Notes: generated by a model from the sequence alone, not told the origin. Shown: positions 9,637-18,888, numbered from the stretch's first letter. The stretch is DNA of 64,000 nucleotides from Pilimelia terevasa (GCF_014647915.1 NZ_BMQC01000019.1:1-64000); one strand, 5' to 3'. Numbers and translations are program-made.

Positions 9637-11589
9637 ATGCCGGTGACCAGCGTGTTCCCCCAGTTGGAGCAGTTGCTGCCGCGGGTCAGCAAGCCGATCC
9701 AGTACGTCGGCGGCGAGCTCGGGGCCGTCGTCAAGGACTGGGACGCGGCGACCGTGCGCTGGGCGTTGATGTACCCCGACGCCTACGAGGTGGGGGTGCC
9801 GAACCAGGGCGTCCAGATCCTGTACGAGGTGCTCAACGAGCGGGCCGACGTCCTGGCCGAGCGGACCTACGCGGTCTGGCCGGACCTGGAGGCGCTGATG
9901 CGGGAGCACGGCGTGCCGCAGTTCACCGTCGACGCGCACCGGCCGGTCGTGGACTTCGACGTGTTCGGGATCTCGTTCGCCACCGAGCTGGGGTACACGA
10001 ACCTGCTGACGGCGCTGGACCTGGCGGGGATCCCGCTGCTGGCGGCCGACCGCGACGGGCGGCACCCGGTGGTGCTGGCCGGCGGGCACGCGGCGTTCAA
10101 CCCGGAGCCGATCGCGGACTTCGTGGACGCGGCGGTCCTCGGCGACGGCGAGGAGGCCGTCCTGGAGGTCACCGACATCGTCCGGGCCTGGAAGGCGCAG
10201 GGGTCGCCGGGCGGGCGCGACGAGCTGCTGCTGCGGCTGGCCCGCACCGAGAGCGTGTACGTGCCGCGGTTCTACGACGTGGAGTACCTGCCCGACGGGC
10301 GGATCCAGCGGGTGGTGCCGAACCGGGCTGACGTGCCGTTCCGGGTGCACAAGCGCACGACGATGGACCTGGACCAGTGGCCGTACCCGAAGCGGCCGCT
10401 GGTGCCGCTGGCCGAGTCGGTGCACGAGCGGTTCGCGGTGGAGATCTTCCGGGGCTGCACGCGGGGCTGCCGGTTCTGCCAGGCCGGGATGATCACCCGG
10501 CCGGTGCGGGAGCGGTCGATCACGACGGTCGGCCAGATGGTGCGCGACGGGCTGGAGTTCTCCGGCTTCAACGAGGTGGGGCTGCTGTCGCTGTCCTCGG
10601 CGGACCACTCCGAGATCGGGGACATGTGCTCGGGGCTGGCCGAGCAGTACGCGGGTGAGAACGTGTCGCTGTCGCTGCCCTCGACGCGGGTGGACGCGTT
10701 CAACATCGAGCTGGCGCAGGAGCTGTCGCGCAACGGGCGCCGGACCGGGCTGACGTTCGCGCCCGAGGGCGGGTCGGAGCGGATCCGCAAGGTGATCAAC
10801 AAGATGGTGTCGGAGGACGACCTCATCCGCACGGTGGTCACCGCGTACGGCAACGGGTGGCGGCAGGTGAAGCTGTACTTCATGTGCGGGCTGCCGACGG
10901 AGACCGACGAGGACGTGCTGGAGATCGCCTCGATGGCGCACCGGGTGATCCGGGCGGGCCGGGAGGCCACGGGCAGCAAGGACATCCGCTGCACGGTCTC
11001 GATCGGCGGTTTCGTCCCCAAGCCGCACACGCCGTTCCAGTGGGCGTCGATGGCCACGCCGGAGGTGATCGACAACCGGCTGCGGATGCTCAAGCAGGCG
11101 ATCAACAGCGACCGGTCGCTGGGGCGGGCGATCGGGCTGCGGTACCACGACGGGGAGCCGTCGCTGATCGAGGGCCTGCTGTCGCGGGGCGACCGCCGGG
11201 TCGGCGCGGTGATCCGCCGGGTGTGGGAGGACGGCGGCCGGTTCGACGGCTGGAGCGAGCACTTCTCGTACCGGCGCTGGGTCGACGCCGCCGCGGCCGC
11301 GCTGCCGCCGTTCGGGGTGGACCTGGACTGGTACACGACGCGGGAGCGCGACGAGCTGGAGGTCCTGCCGTGGGACCACCTGGACTCGGGGCTGGACAAG
11401 GACTGGCTCTGGCAGGACTGGCAGGACGCGCTGACGGAGTACGAGCAGGACGACTGCCGGTGGACGCCGTGCTTCGACTGCGGGGTGTGCCCCTCGATGG
11501 ACACCGAGATCCAGATCGGCCCGACGGGCCGCAAGCTGCTGCCGCTGACACCGGTACCGGCGGGGCAGCCCGCCACGTCGCCGAGTTGA
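9637..11589 (+). CDS. TIGR03960-type B12-binding-like radical SAM protein
   Basis: A 650-residue radical SAM enzyme. The N-terminal part resembles a cobalamin-binding region (YPDAYEVGVPNQG, VVLAGGHAAFNPEP). The core carries GCTRGCRFCQAG (CxxxCxxC, 4Fe-4S and SAM, near residue 275). Cys-rich FDCGVC lies near the C-terminus. The family is widespread and its reaction is not established. Its partner DUF2344, usually the next gene or fused to it, is here 11 kb downstream at 22838. ATG start with GGGAGG 5 nt before it. Confidence 0.9.
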   Translation: MPVTSVFPQLEQLLPRVSKPIQYVGGELGAVVKDWDAATVRWALMYPDAYEVGVPNQGVQILYEVLNERADVLAERTYAVWPDLEALMREHGVPQFTVDAHRPVVDFDVFGISFATELGYTNLLTALDLAGIPLLAADRDGRHPVVLAGGHAAFNPEPIADFVDAAVLGDGEEAVLEVTDIVRAWKAQGSPGGRDELLLRLARTESVYVPRFYDVEYLPDGRIQRVVPNRADVPFRVHKRTTMDLDQWPYPKRPLVPLAESVHERFAVEIFRGCTRGCRFCQAGMITRPVRERSITTVGQMVRDGLEFSGFNEVGLLSLSSADHSEIGDMCSGLAEQYAGENVSLSLPSTRVDAFNIELAQELSRNGRRTGLTFAPEGGSERIRKVINKMVSEDDLIRTVVTAYGNGWRQVKLYFMCGLPTETDEDVLEIASMAHRVIRAGREATGSKDIRCTVSIGGFVPKPHTPFQWASMATPEVIDNRLRMLKQAINSDRSLGRAIGLRYHDGEPSLIEGLLSRGDRRVGAVIRRVWEDGGRFDGWSEHFSYRRWVDAAAAALPPFGVDLDWYTTRERDELEVLPWDHLDSGLDKDWLWQDWQDALTEYEQDDCRWTPCFDCGVCPSMDTEIQIGPTGRKLLPLTPVPAGQPATSPS

Positions 11590-11603
11590 ATGTCCGAGTT
11601 GCG

Positions 11604-11609
11604 TAGAAT
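11604..11609 (+). promoter_or_regulatory. -10 element for leaderless transcription of the aminotransferase gene
   Basis: TAGAAT ends 6 nt before the GTG at 11616, so the transcript would start at the start codon. No ribosome-binding site is visible and no good -35 element is seen. Confidence 0.5.
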
Positions 11610-11615
11610 AGGGTA

Positions 11616-12770
11616 GTGACCGAGCTACCCGAGATCCCCTTCTCCCGCCCGCACCGCGCCGCCGCCGAGGACAGGTACGTCCTGGACGCGCTGGCCGGCG
11701 GCCGGACCGCGGGCGACGGCCCGTACACCCGCCGGGCGGCCGCGCTGCTCGGCGGGCTCGTCGGCGGGGGTACCGCGCTGCTCACGACGTCGTGCACGCA
11801 CGCGCTGGAGATGACCGCGCTGCTGCTCGACCTGGCGCCCGGCGACGAGGTCGTCGTCCCGTCCTTCACGTTCGTCTCCACCGCCAACGCCTACGCGCTG
11901 CGCGGCGCGGTGCCGGTCTTCGCCGACTGCCGGCCCGACACGCTCTGCCTGGACCCGCGCGCCGTCGAGGCCGCGGTGACCCCGCGCACCCGCGCGATCG
12001 TGGCGGTGCACTACGGCGGCGTGGGCAGCGACCTGGCCGCGCTGGCGAAGATCGCGGAGAGCGCCGGGGCCACGCTGGTCGAGGACAACGCGCACGGACT
12101 CGGCGGCGGGTACGGCGACCGCCCGCTCGGCGCGATCGGCGCCCTGTCCACGCTGAGCTTCCACGCGACCAAGAACATCCAGTGCGGCGAGGGCGGGGCG
12201 CTGGTCCTGCACGACCCGGCGCTGGCGGCGCGGGCGGAGGTCATCCGCGAGAAGGGCACCGACCGGAGCCGGTTCTTCCGCGGCGAGGTGGACCGGTACC
12301 GCTGGCAGGAGCTGGGGTCCAGCTACCTGCCCTCCGACATCCTCGCCGCCGTGCTCACCGCGCAGTTGGAGGAGTTCGGCGCCATCCAGGCCCGCCGGCA
12401 CGCGATCTGGGACAGCTACGACCGGGAGCTGGCCGACTGGGCGGCCGGCCACGGCGTGGCCCGGCAGCGGGTGCCCGCGGAGAGCCGGCACACCGCGCAC
12501 CTGTACGCGCTCCTGCTGCCCGACGCCGCCGCCCGGGCCGGGCTGCTGGCGCACCTGGCGGCCGCCGGGATCCGGGCGGCCACCCACTACCAGCCGCTGC
12601 ACTCCTCGCCGGCCGGGCTGCGGTACGGGCGGGTGGGGCCGGGCGGCTGCCCGGTGACCACCGACGTCGCCGACCGGCTGCTGCGGCTGCCGCTGTCCGC
12701 CGACCTGACCGAGGCCGACGTCGCCCGCGTCGTCACCGCGGTCCGCGGCTTCCGCCCGGGACCGTCGTGA
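11616..12770 (+). CDS. rffA: dTDP-4-amino-4,6-dideoxyhexose transaminase (RffA/WecE-like, DegT family)
   Basis: Expected to aminate C4 of dTDP-4-keto-6-deoxyglucose with glutamate and PLP, giving dTDP-4-amino-4,6-dideoxygalactose (Fuc4N). The 384 residues follow E. coli RffA closely: GDGPYTRR, SCTHALEMTALLLD, PSFTFVSTANAY, VHYGG. The PLP lysine is in SFHATKN (near residue 189). The RffA-specific block IREKGTDRSRFFRGEVD is followed by GSSYLPSD. It is the first gene of the island, probably leaderless, and its stop overlaps the next start (GTGA). The specificity call rests on this motif match; a related 4-aminotransferase cannot be excluded. Confidence 0.88.
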   Translation: MTELPEIPFSRPHRAAAEDRYVLDALAGGRTAGDGPYTRRAAALLGGLVGGGTALLTTSCTHALEMTALLLDLAPGDEVVVPSFTFVSTANAYALRGAVPVFADCRPDTLCLDPRAVEAAVTPRTRAIVAVHYGGVGSDLAALAKIAESAGATLVEDNAHGLGGGYGDRPLGAIGALSTLSFHATKNIQCGEGGALVLHDPALAARAEVIREKGTDRSRFFRGEVDRYRWQELGSSYLPSDILAAVLTAQLEEFGAIQARRHAIWDSYDRELADWAAGHGVARQRVPAESRHTAHLYALLLPDAAARAGLLAHLAAAGIRAATHYQPLHSSPAGLRYGRVGPGGCPVTTDVADRLLRLPLSADLTEADVARVVTAVRGFRPGPS

Positions 12771-15139
12771 CCTCATCGCTGGCCGCGCCCGGCGGGCGCA
12801 CCGCCCCGGCCGCCGCCGACCCGCCGCCCGCCGCGGACCGGCCGGCGGCCGGCCCGCCCGGCGGCCGGCGGCGGATGCCGCGCTGGCTGCCCGCGCTGGC
12901 GGCCGCGGCACCGTGCCTCGTGGCCGCGCACCACTACGGCGCCGGCTGGGGGCCGCTCGGCGCGTTCGGCGCGTACGTGATGCTCGTGCTGGCCGTCCCC
13001 GGAACGCTGCTGTGGCGGCTCGCGCACGGGCGCGCGCGGTCGCTGGCCGAGGACCTGGCGCCCGGCCTGGCGGTCGGGTACGTCGGCGAGGTCCTCGGCT
13101 ACTTCGCCGGCCGGGCCGTCGGGCTGCCGCTGCTGCACCTGGTCCTGCCGGCGGGGGTGCTCGCGGCGTTCGCGGCGGTCCGGCCGCTGCGGCGGTACTG
13201 GCGGGCGGCGCCCGACGCCGCGCGGCCGCCGGCCGGCTGGCTGTGGACGATGGCCGGCACCGCCGGGCTGCTGGTGCTGTGGGCATGTGTGTACTTCATG
13301 CGCAGCCGCGGCGCGACGTACAGCCTCAACGACGCCGACCTGCCGTTCCACCTGGCGCTGATCGGCGAGCTGAAGCACCACCTGCCGCCGACCGTGCCGT
13401 GGGTGTCCGGGGAGCCGCTGCACTACCACTGGTTCGCCTACGCCGACCTCGCGGCGACGAGCTGGAGCACCGGCATCGAGCCTGAGACGCTGCTGCTGCG
13501 GCTGTACTTCCTGCCGCTGCTCGCGGTGCTGCCGTTCGCGGTCGGCGCGCTCGCCCGGCGGCTGACCGGGCGGTGGTGGCCGGGGCCGGTGGCGATGGCG
13601 CTGACGCTGTTCGCGGTGGCGCCCTACCCGTACGGCTGGGGGCTGCCCGCGACCTACGTCAGCAACGGGCTGGGGCCGGTCGAGGACGGGGTGCTGCTGC
13701 GGTTCGGGCTGTTCGCCAGTCCGACCCAGACGTTCGCGGCGGTCCTGGCGCTGCCGCTGGTCCTGCTGCTGGTCGACCGGCTGCGCGGGGACGGCCGCGG
13801 CTGGCGCGTCGGGGCGCTGCTGGCCGCGTTCGTGGCCGTCCTCTGCGGCGCCAAGGCGACCTACCTGCCGATCATCCTGTGCGGGCTGCTGCTGGTGGTC
13901 GGCCTGGAGCTGGTGCGGCACCGGCGGTGGCACCGGGCGGCGCTGGGGTGCGTGGCGTTCGTGGTGCCGGGCATCCTGTTCGCCCAGTTCGTGCTGTTCG
14001 GCGGGGCCAGCCAGGGGATGGTCGTGGACCCGCTGGGCGGGCTCGGCCGGTACGGGCTCGGCGCCGCCACCGGGATCGGGGCCACGAAGTTCGGCGCGGT
14101 GCCGACGACCGGGCTGGCGCTGGTCGCGGTCACCGGCGTGACCCTGCTGGCCTGGCTGGCGATCTGGGGCGGTACCGCCGGCCTGGCCCGCGCGCGGCGG
14201 GACCCGGCGACCCCGCTGCTGCTGGGCATCGGCGCGGCCGGGATGGGCGGGGCGCTGGCGCTCAACCAGTACGGCTTCAGCCAGACCTGGTTCCTGGCCG
14301 CCGCCCGCCCGTACCTGGCCCTGGCCGCCGCCGCCGGGCTCGCCGCGCTGCTGCCGGCCGCCGGGCCGGCCCTGCGCCGCGTGGCCGACTGGCTGGTCGG
14401 CGCGGCCGGGGCGGGGCTGCTGGCGGTGTACGGGCTGCGCGCGCTCGGGCCGGCGCAGGCGCCGACGGTGCGGGCCGACGGCCGGCGCCGGGTGCTGCTG
14501 GAGCTGCTCTGGCCGAACGCGGCCCTGGTCGGGCTGGCGGTGCTGGCGGCGCTCGCCGGCTGGCTGGTCGCGCGGCGGGCGGGCCTGGCGCTGGCACTGG
14601 CCGCCGCGCTGCTGGGCGGGGCCACCCTGCCGGGCGTGCTCGACGTGTTCGCGCGCGACGCGCGGGCCGCCCGCGCGCAGGGCTTCCCCGCGACCGACGC
14701 GCGGCGGGTCCTCATGCCGGCCGGCGCCCGCGAGGCCGGCCGGTGGCTGCGCACCCACTCCGACCCCGACGACCTGGTGGCCACCAACGCCCACTGCCGC
14801 AGGCCGGAGCCGTGCGACAACCTGCACTTCTGGTTCGCCGGGCTGAGCGAGCGCCGGTTCCTGGTGGAGGGCTGGGGCTACACGGCGACGGTGAACCGGA
14901 TCCAGACCGAGACCGGCCAGAGCGGGAACCTCATCGGGTACTGGCGGCCGGCGGTCCTGGCCGACAACGACGCCGCGTTCCAGCGGCCGGACGCGGCGAC
15001 GGTCGGCCGGCTGCGCGGGCACTACGGCGTCCGCTGGCTGCTGGTCGACACCCGGGTGCCGCGCCTGGACGAGGCGGGACTGGGCCGGCACGCGGCACTG
15101 CGGTACCGCGCGGGGGAGACGGCCGTCTACGCGCTGTGA
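12767..15139 (+). CDS. Large GT-C-like membrane glycosyltransferase (paralogue 1)
   Basis: A 790-residue polytopic protein with a Pro/Ala-rich cytoplasmic N-terminus and about 12-14 hydrophobic segments. A first external loop carries DADLPFHLALIGELKHH and LHYHWFAYADLA. A soluble C-terminal domain carries ATNAHCR, FWFAGLSERRFLVEGWGY and YGVRWLLVDTR. The acidic loop after an early membrane segment is typical of GT-C enzymes, which use polyprenyl-phosphate sugars as donors outside the membrane. It is coupled to the aminotransferase by a GTGA overlap and is a full-length paralogue of 20519-22822. The acceptor is unknown. It could be a non-catalytic polysaccharide-related membrane protein, as no characterised member was recognised. 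Confidence 0.7.
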   Translation: MTSSLAAPGGRTAPAAADPPPAADRPAAGPPGGRRRMPRWLPALAAAAPCLVAAHHYGAGWGPLGAFGAYVMLVLAVPGTLLWRLAHGRARSLAEDLAPGLAVGYVGEVLGYFAGRAVGLPLLHLVLPAGVLAAFAAVRPLRRYWRAAPDAARPPAGWLWTMAGTAGLLVLWACVYFMRSRGATYSLNDADLPFHLALIGELKHHLPPTVPWVSGEPLHYHWFAYADLAATSWSTGIEPETLLLRLYFLPLLAVLPFAVGALARRLTGRWWPGPVAMALTLFAVAPYPYGWGLPATYVSNGLGPVEDGVLLRFGLFASPTQTFAAVLALPLVLLLVDRLRGDGRGWRVGALLAAFVAVLCGAKATYLPIILCGLLLVVGLELVRHRRWHRAALGCVAFVVPGILFAQFVLFGGASQGMVVDPLGGLGRYGLGAATGIGATKFGAVPTTGLALVAVTGVTLLAWLAIWGGTAGLARARRDPATPLLLGIGAAGMGGALALNQYGFSQTWFLAAARPYLALAAAAGLAALLPAAGPALRRVADWLVGAAGAGLLAVYGLRALGPAQAPTVRADGRRRVLLELLWPNAALVGLAVLAALAGWLVARRAGLALALAAALLGGATLPGVLDVFARDARAARAQGFPATDARRVLMPAGAREAGRWLRTHSDPDDLVATNAHCRRPEPCDNLHFWFAGLSERRFLVEGWGYTATVNRIQTETGQSGNLIGYWRPAVLADNDAAFQRPDAATVGRLRGHYGVRWLLVDTRVPRLDEAGLGRHAALRYRAGETAVYAL

Positions 15140-15207
15140 CCGCGCCCGCTACCGCCCGCGGAGGCACCGGGCCGCGGGCGGTCCGGGCGCGGGTGGTGGC
15201 CGTCGCC

Positions 15208-15969
15208 TCACGAGGTGCTGGCGGCGAGCCGGGACTCCGGCTCGCGGACGGCGGGGGCGCCGACCGGCCGGTGCGCGCGCAGCATCAGCGAGACGCCGGG
15301 CAGGCCGCCGGTGGGCAGGTACCGCTCGGCCACGACGACCGAGGTCAGCGCGGCGTTGAGGAGCCGGGGCAGCAGGTCCACGTCGCTGCCCGAGGCCGAC
15401 CGGCGGCGCAGGGCCACCACCGGGCGCAGCAGCACGTTCCAGCTCCACAGCTCGTCGACGGCCAGGCCGGCGCCGGTCAGCACCCGGGTCAGGCCCGCCC
15501 GGTCGTACCGGCGGAAGTGGTGGCTGGCCACGTCGTGCGCCGACCACAGCCGCATGTCGCACGGCACCGTGACCAGCGCCGTGCCGCCCGGCCGCAGCAC
15601 CCGCCGGATCTCGGCCGCCGCCCGCCCGTCGTCGTCGATGTGCTCCAGGACGTCGAACGCGGTGACCAGGTCGAGCGCCCCGTCGGGCAGCGGGAGGCGG
15701 CGGGCGTCCCCGCGCAGGACGGCCAGCCCGCGCTCCCGCGCCACCTGCGCCCCCTCGGCGCTGTACTCCAGGGCCAGCGGCCGCCAGCCGTGGGTGCGCA
15801 GGACCCGGGTGTTGCCGCCGCCGGCCGCGCCGAGGTCGAGCGCGACACCGGGGCTGGTCCCGTCGCGGGCGAGCCGGCGCAGCCAGCGGGCGAGGATCCG
15901 CCGCCGCTCCTGGAACCACCAGTGGCGGTCCTCGATCGCGGCGAGCTTCCGGATATCACTAGCGTCCAT
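15208..15969 (-). CDS. Class I SAM-dependent methyltransferase
   Basis: A 253-residue methyltransferase with SAM-binding motif I LDLGAAGGGNT (near residue 45), a post-motif acidic residue (LALEYS), DVLEHIDDD and LRPGGTALVTVP. The N-terminal EDRHWWFQERRRIL segment is typical of methyltransferases in polysaccharide and glycosylation clusters. It lies on the minus strand inside the glycosylation island, converging on the first GT-C gene, and may methylate a sugar or its lipid-linked form. A TAAAAT box 6 nt before the ATG suggests its own leaderless transcript. Confidence 0.8.
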   Translation of the reverse strand: MDASDIRKLAAIEDRHWWFQERRRILARWLRRLARDGTSPGVALDLGAAGGGNTRVLRTHGWRPLALEYSAEGAQVARERGLAVLRGDARRLPLPDGALDLVTAFDVLEHIDDDGRAAAEIRRVLRPGGTALVTVPCDMRLWSAHDVASHHFRRYDRAGLTRVLTGAGLAVDELWSWNVLLRPVVALRRRSASGSDVDLLPRLLNAALTSVVVAERYLPTGGLPGVSLMLRAHRPVGAPAVREPESRLAASTS

Positions 15970-15975
15970 ATAGGT

Positions 15976-15981
15976 ATTTTA
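15976..15981 (-). promoter_or_regulatory. -10 element for leaderless transcription of the methyltransferase gene
   Basis: TAAAAT on the minus strand, exactly 6 nt before the ATG at 15969. It sits in an unusually AT-rich stretch for this genome. No ribosome-binding site is present. Confidence 0.55.
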
Positions 15982-16037
15982 CCGATCGAATCGGGCATCA
16001 GTGGCGGCGCCTCACGGAAGAGATGTCACGCGGGCCG

Positions 16038-16931
16038 TCAGCCGAAGCGGGTGCGGAAGCGCGGCAGCGGCAGCATGCTCGCCCGGCCGGCGTCGTCGCG
16101 GACCAGCTCCTCCACGCGCAGTAGGCCGGTGCCGCAGACCACCGTCGGCCGGCCGCCGCGGACGAAGATGACCTTCCCCGGGGTCCGGTTGGCGATCACC
16201 ACGTCGTCCTCGACGGCGACGTCGAGCAGGCGGGCGGGCACGCCGTCGACCAGGGTGCGGGCGCCGCGGTACGGCGGGCCGACGGCGTACACGGTGTCGC
16301 GGATCCGGGTCGCCGGCTGCGACCAGTCCACGGTGTAGTCGGCGTCGTCGCGCCACAGGCTGTACGAGGCGGCGGCCTCGTCCTGCGGCCGGCCGACCAG
16401 CGGCGCGCCGGCCAGCACCCGCGCCCCGATCTCGGCGGCGAGCGCCCCGTACGCCGCGGCGACCAGGTCGATCGCGGCCGCCAGGCGGACCGGCCGGGGC
16501 AGCGGCACGGCCACCTGGCCGACGATGTCGCCGCGGTCGTACTCGTCGGTGGCCAGCAGCGCCGTCACGCCCGTCTCGGCGTCGCCCTCGATCAGGGCGG
16601 TGACCAGCGGGTTGAACCCCCGGTACCGGGGCAGCAGCGAGTCGTGGAACGCGAGCAGGGTCGTACCCTGGGCCGGCGGGACGAGCCACCGCCAGCCGAT
16701 GGCCAGCGCGTGGGTGCTGTCCTCGGGCGGGACGCCGTCGCGCCGGTCGTGGAAGGGCACCCCCCGGGCCGCGCAGTCCTGCCGCAGCCGCGCGAAGGAC
16801 CCGTCGGCGACCCCCGGGTCGTCGGCCGAGACGACCCGCCGGACCAGCGTCGGGTCCAGCTTGTCCAGGGCGTCGCACACCGCGACGCCCTTGGCGGTCA
16901 TCGCGTACAGGGTGATCCCCGGGGCCGGCAC
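16038..16931 (-). CDS. Sugar N-formyltransferase-like protein
   Basis: A 297-residue protein of the methionyl-tRNA formyltransferase fold, as used by ArnA, VioF and QdtF to formylate amino sugars with N10-formyl-tetrahydrofolate. Seen: the start PAPGITLYAMTAKG, the LLPRYRGFNPL loop and DEYDRGDIVGQ with the conserved Asp. The family's N-x-H is AFHDS here: the His is kept but the Asn is replaced by Ala. The C-terminal region keeps the sugar-binding extension. It is the fourth gene of the rmlA operon, 2 nt after the glycosyltransferase stop. Its likely substrate is the 4-amino-4,6-dideoxyhexose made by the RffA-like enzyme. Confidence 0.75.
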   Translation of the reverse strand: MPAPGITLYAMTAKGVAVCDALDKLDPTLVRRVVSADDPGVADGSFARLRQDCAARGVPFHDRRDGVPPEDSTHALAIGWRWLVPPAQGTTLLAFHDSLLPRYRGFNPLVTALIEGDAETGVTALLATDEYDRGDIVGQVAVPLPRPVRLAAAIDLVAAAYGALAAEIGARVLAGAPLVGRPQDEAAASYSLWRDDADYTVDWSQPATRIRDTVYAVGPPYRGARTLVDGVPARLLDVAVEDDVVIANRTPGKVIFVRGGRPTVVCGTGLLRVEELVRDDAGRASMLPLPRFRTRFG

Positions 16932-16933
16932 GG

Positions 16934-17920
16934 TCAGCCCCGCTGCCCGGCCGGCGACGGGCGCGCCGCGCGGGCGGCGTGGGCCGCGCCGTCGGGGTCC
17001 GGTTCGCCGACGCACTCGCGGATCAGGTACGTCGGGCGGCCCATCCGGTCGGTGTGGATCCGGCCGACGTACTCGCCGAGGACGCCCAGCGCGATGAGCT
17101 GCACGGAGGCGAAGATCGCCACCAGCGAGGCGACGGTGGTGAAGCCGGCGACCCGGGTGACGCCGCTGAAGTACTGGTACGCCGTCAGCCCCGCGAACCC
17201 CAGCCCGACCACGCCGACGGCGAACCCGAGCGCCATCACCGCCCGCAGCGGCGCCGTCGAGTAGCCGAGCACCATGTTGGCAGTGTGCCGCAGCAGGCCG
17301 CGCAGCGTGTACCCCGACCGGCCGGTGGCCCGCGCGTTCATCGGCACCGTCACCGCGACGCTGCGGTCGGTGGCCCAGGACAGCGCGACGTCCACGGAGG
17401 CGTGCGGGCCGGCGATCTGGTCGAAGGCGCCGCACAGGTAGGACCGGAACGCGCGGAAGGCGCTCAGGTCGCGCGCGTTGCGCACCCGCAGCGTGGCCGC
17501 GATGCCGCGCTTGGCGACCCGGGAGGCCAGGCTGCGCACCGGGCCGTGCTCCTCGCGCTCCGGCACCCCGTACACGAGGTCGACCCGCGAGGACAGCGCG
17601 GCGAGCAGGGTGGGGACCGCCTCGGGCGGGTGCTGGAGGTCGTCGTCCATGGTCACGACCGTCTCGTGCCGGGCGGCCCGGACCCCGGCCACCAGCGCGT
17701 TGTGCTGGCCGTAGTTGCGGGCCAGCCGGATCGCCCGGACCTCGGCCAGCCGGCGCGCCTGCGCGGCGGCCACGGCCCAGGTGGTGTCCTCGCCGTCGTC
17801 CACCACGAGGATCACCTCGTGGGCCTCGGTGTGCGCCGGCAGGACCTGCGCCAGCCGCTCCACCAGCGCCGGCAGGGTGGCGGTCGACCGGAAGCAGGGG
17901 ACGACGACGGAGACGCGCAT
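16934..17920 (-). CDS. Polyprenyl-phosphate glycosyltransferase (GT2, ArnC/GtrB-like)
   Basis: A 328-residue GT2 enzyme with SVVVPCFRS at the start, the catalytic DDDLQHPPE (near residue 97), RNYGQHNAL, and two C-terminal transmembrane helices (LRAVMALGFAVGVVGLGFAG and a second segment around VASLVAIFASVQLIALGV). This is the layout of ArnC, GtrB and DPM1-like enzymes, which load a sugar from a nucleotide onto undecaprenyl phosphate on the cytoplasmic face. It overlaps the rmlB stop by 1 nt (TGATG). The donor is inferred to be the dTDP-amino sugar made by neighbouring genes. Confidence 0.85.
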   Translation of the reverse strand: MRVSVVVPCFRSTATLPALVERLAQVLPAHTEAHEVILVVDDGEDTTWAVAAAQARRLAEVRAIRLARNYGQHNALVAGVRAARHETVVTMDDDLQHPPEAVPTLLAALSSRVDLVYGVPEREEHGPVRSLASRVAKRGIAATLRVRNARDLSAFRAFRSYLCGAFDQIAGPHASVDVALSWATDRSVAVTVPMNARATGRSGYTLRGLLRHTANMVLGYSTAPLRAVMALGFAVGVVGLGFAGLTAYQYFSGVTRVAGFTTVASLVAIFASVQLIALGVLGEYVGRIHTDRMGRPTYLIRECVGEPDPDGAAHAARAARPSPAGQRG

Positions 17921-18888
17921 CAGCGGCCCGACTCCGTCAGCGGGCGCCACCAGGACTCGTTGTCGCGGTACCAGCGCACCACGTCGGTCAGGCCGCTGGC
18001 GAACGGCACCCGGGGGGCGTACCCCAGGGCCGCGAGCTTGCGGGTGTCGACGCTGTACCGGCGGTCGTGGCCGGGCCGGTCGGCGACGTAGGTGACGGCC
18101 GACCAGTCGGCGCCGCAGGCGGCCAGGAGCTGGGCGGTCAGCTCCTTGTTGGACAGCTCGGTGCCGCCGCCGATGTTGTAGACCTCGCCCGCGGCCCCGC
18201 GCTCCAGCACCAGGTGGACGCCGCGGCAGTGGTCGTCGACGTGCAGCCAGTCGCGGACGTTGCCGCCGTCGCCGTACAGCGGCACCTGCCGGCCGTCGTG
18301 CAGGTGGGTGACGAACAGCGGGATCAGCTTCTCCGGGTACTGGTGCGGGCCGTAGTTGTTGGAGCAGCGGGTCACCCGCACGTCCAGCCCGTAGGTGCGG
18401 TGGTAGGCGCGGCACAGCAGGTCCGCGCCGGCTTTCGCCGCCGAGTACGGCGAGTTGGGCAGCAGCGGGTGGTCCTCGGGCCAGGAGCCGACCTCGATCG
18501 AGCCGTACACCTCGTCGGTGGACACGTGCACCATCCGCGCCCCGGCCGCCCGGACCGCCTCCAGCAGGCACTGGACGCCGAGCACGTTGGTCCGCAGGAA
18601 CGCGGTCGGGTCGGCGATGGACCGGTCCACGTGGGTCTCGGCGGCGAAGTTGACGACCACGTCGTGGCCGGGCACGAGGTCGGCGAGCAGGGCGGCGTCG
18701 GCGATGTCGCCGTGCACGAAGCGGTAGCCCGGGTGGTCGGCGACCGGCGCCAGGTTGGCCGGGTTGCCGGCGTAGGTCAGCGCGTCCAGGACGGTCACTG
18801 CCGCCGCGCCGCCGAAGGCGCCGGTGAGCAGGCCGCGCACGTAGTGCGAGCCGATGAAGCCGGCGCCGCCGGTGACCAGCAGCCTCAC
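17920..18888 (-). CDS. rmlB: dTDP-glucose 4,6-dehydratase
   Basis: Converts dTDP-glucose to dTDP-4-keto-6-deoxyglucose. The short-chain dehydrogenase signature is clear: TGGAGFIGSH (NAD binding, residues 6-15), FAAETHVDRS, STDEVYGS, and the catalytic pair in YSAAKAGAD, followed by NNYGPHQYPEK and DWLHVDDHC. The 322 residues are normal for the family. The GTG start overlaps the rmlA stop by 4 bp, so it is translationally coupled. It supplies the branch-point intermediate for the RffA-like aminotransferase at 11616. Confidence 0.95.
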   Translation of the reverse strand: MRLLVTGGAGFIGSHYVRGLLTGAFGGAAAVTVLDALTYAGNPANLAPVADHPGYRFVHGDIADAALLADLVPGHDVVVNFAAETHVDRSIADPTAFLRTNVLGVQCLLEAVRAAGARMVHVSTDEVYGSIEVGSWPEDHPLLPNSPYSAAKAGADLLCRAYHRTYGLDVRVTRCSNNYGPHQYPEKLIPLFVTHLHDGRQVPLYGDGGNVRDWLHVDDHCRGVHLVLERGAAGEVYNIGGGTELSNKELTAQLLAACGADWSAVTYVADRPGHDRRYSVDTRKLAALGYAPRVPFASGLTDVVRWYRDNESWWRPLTESGR

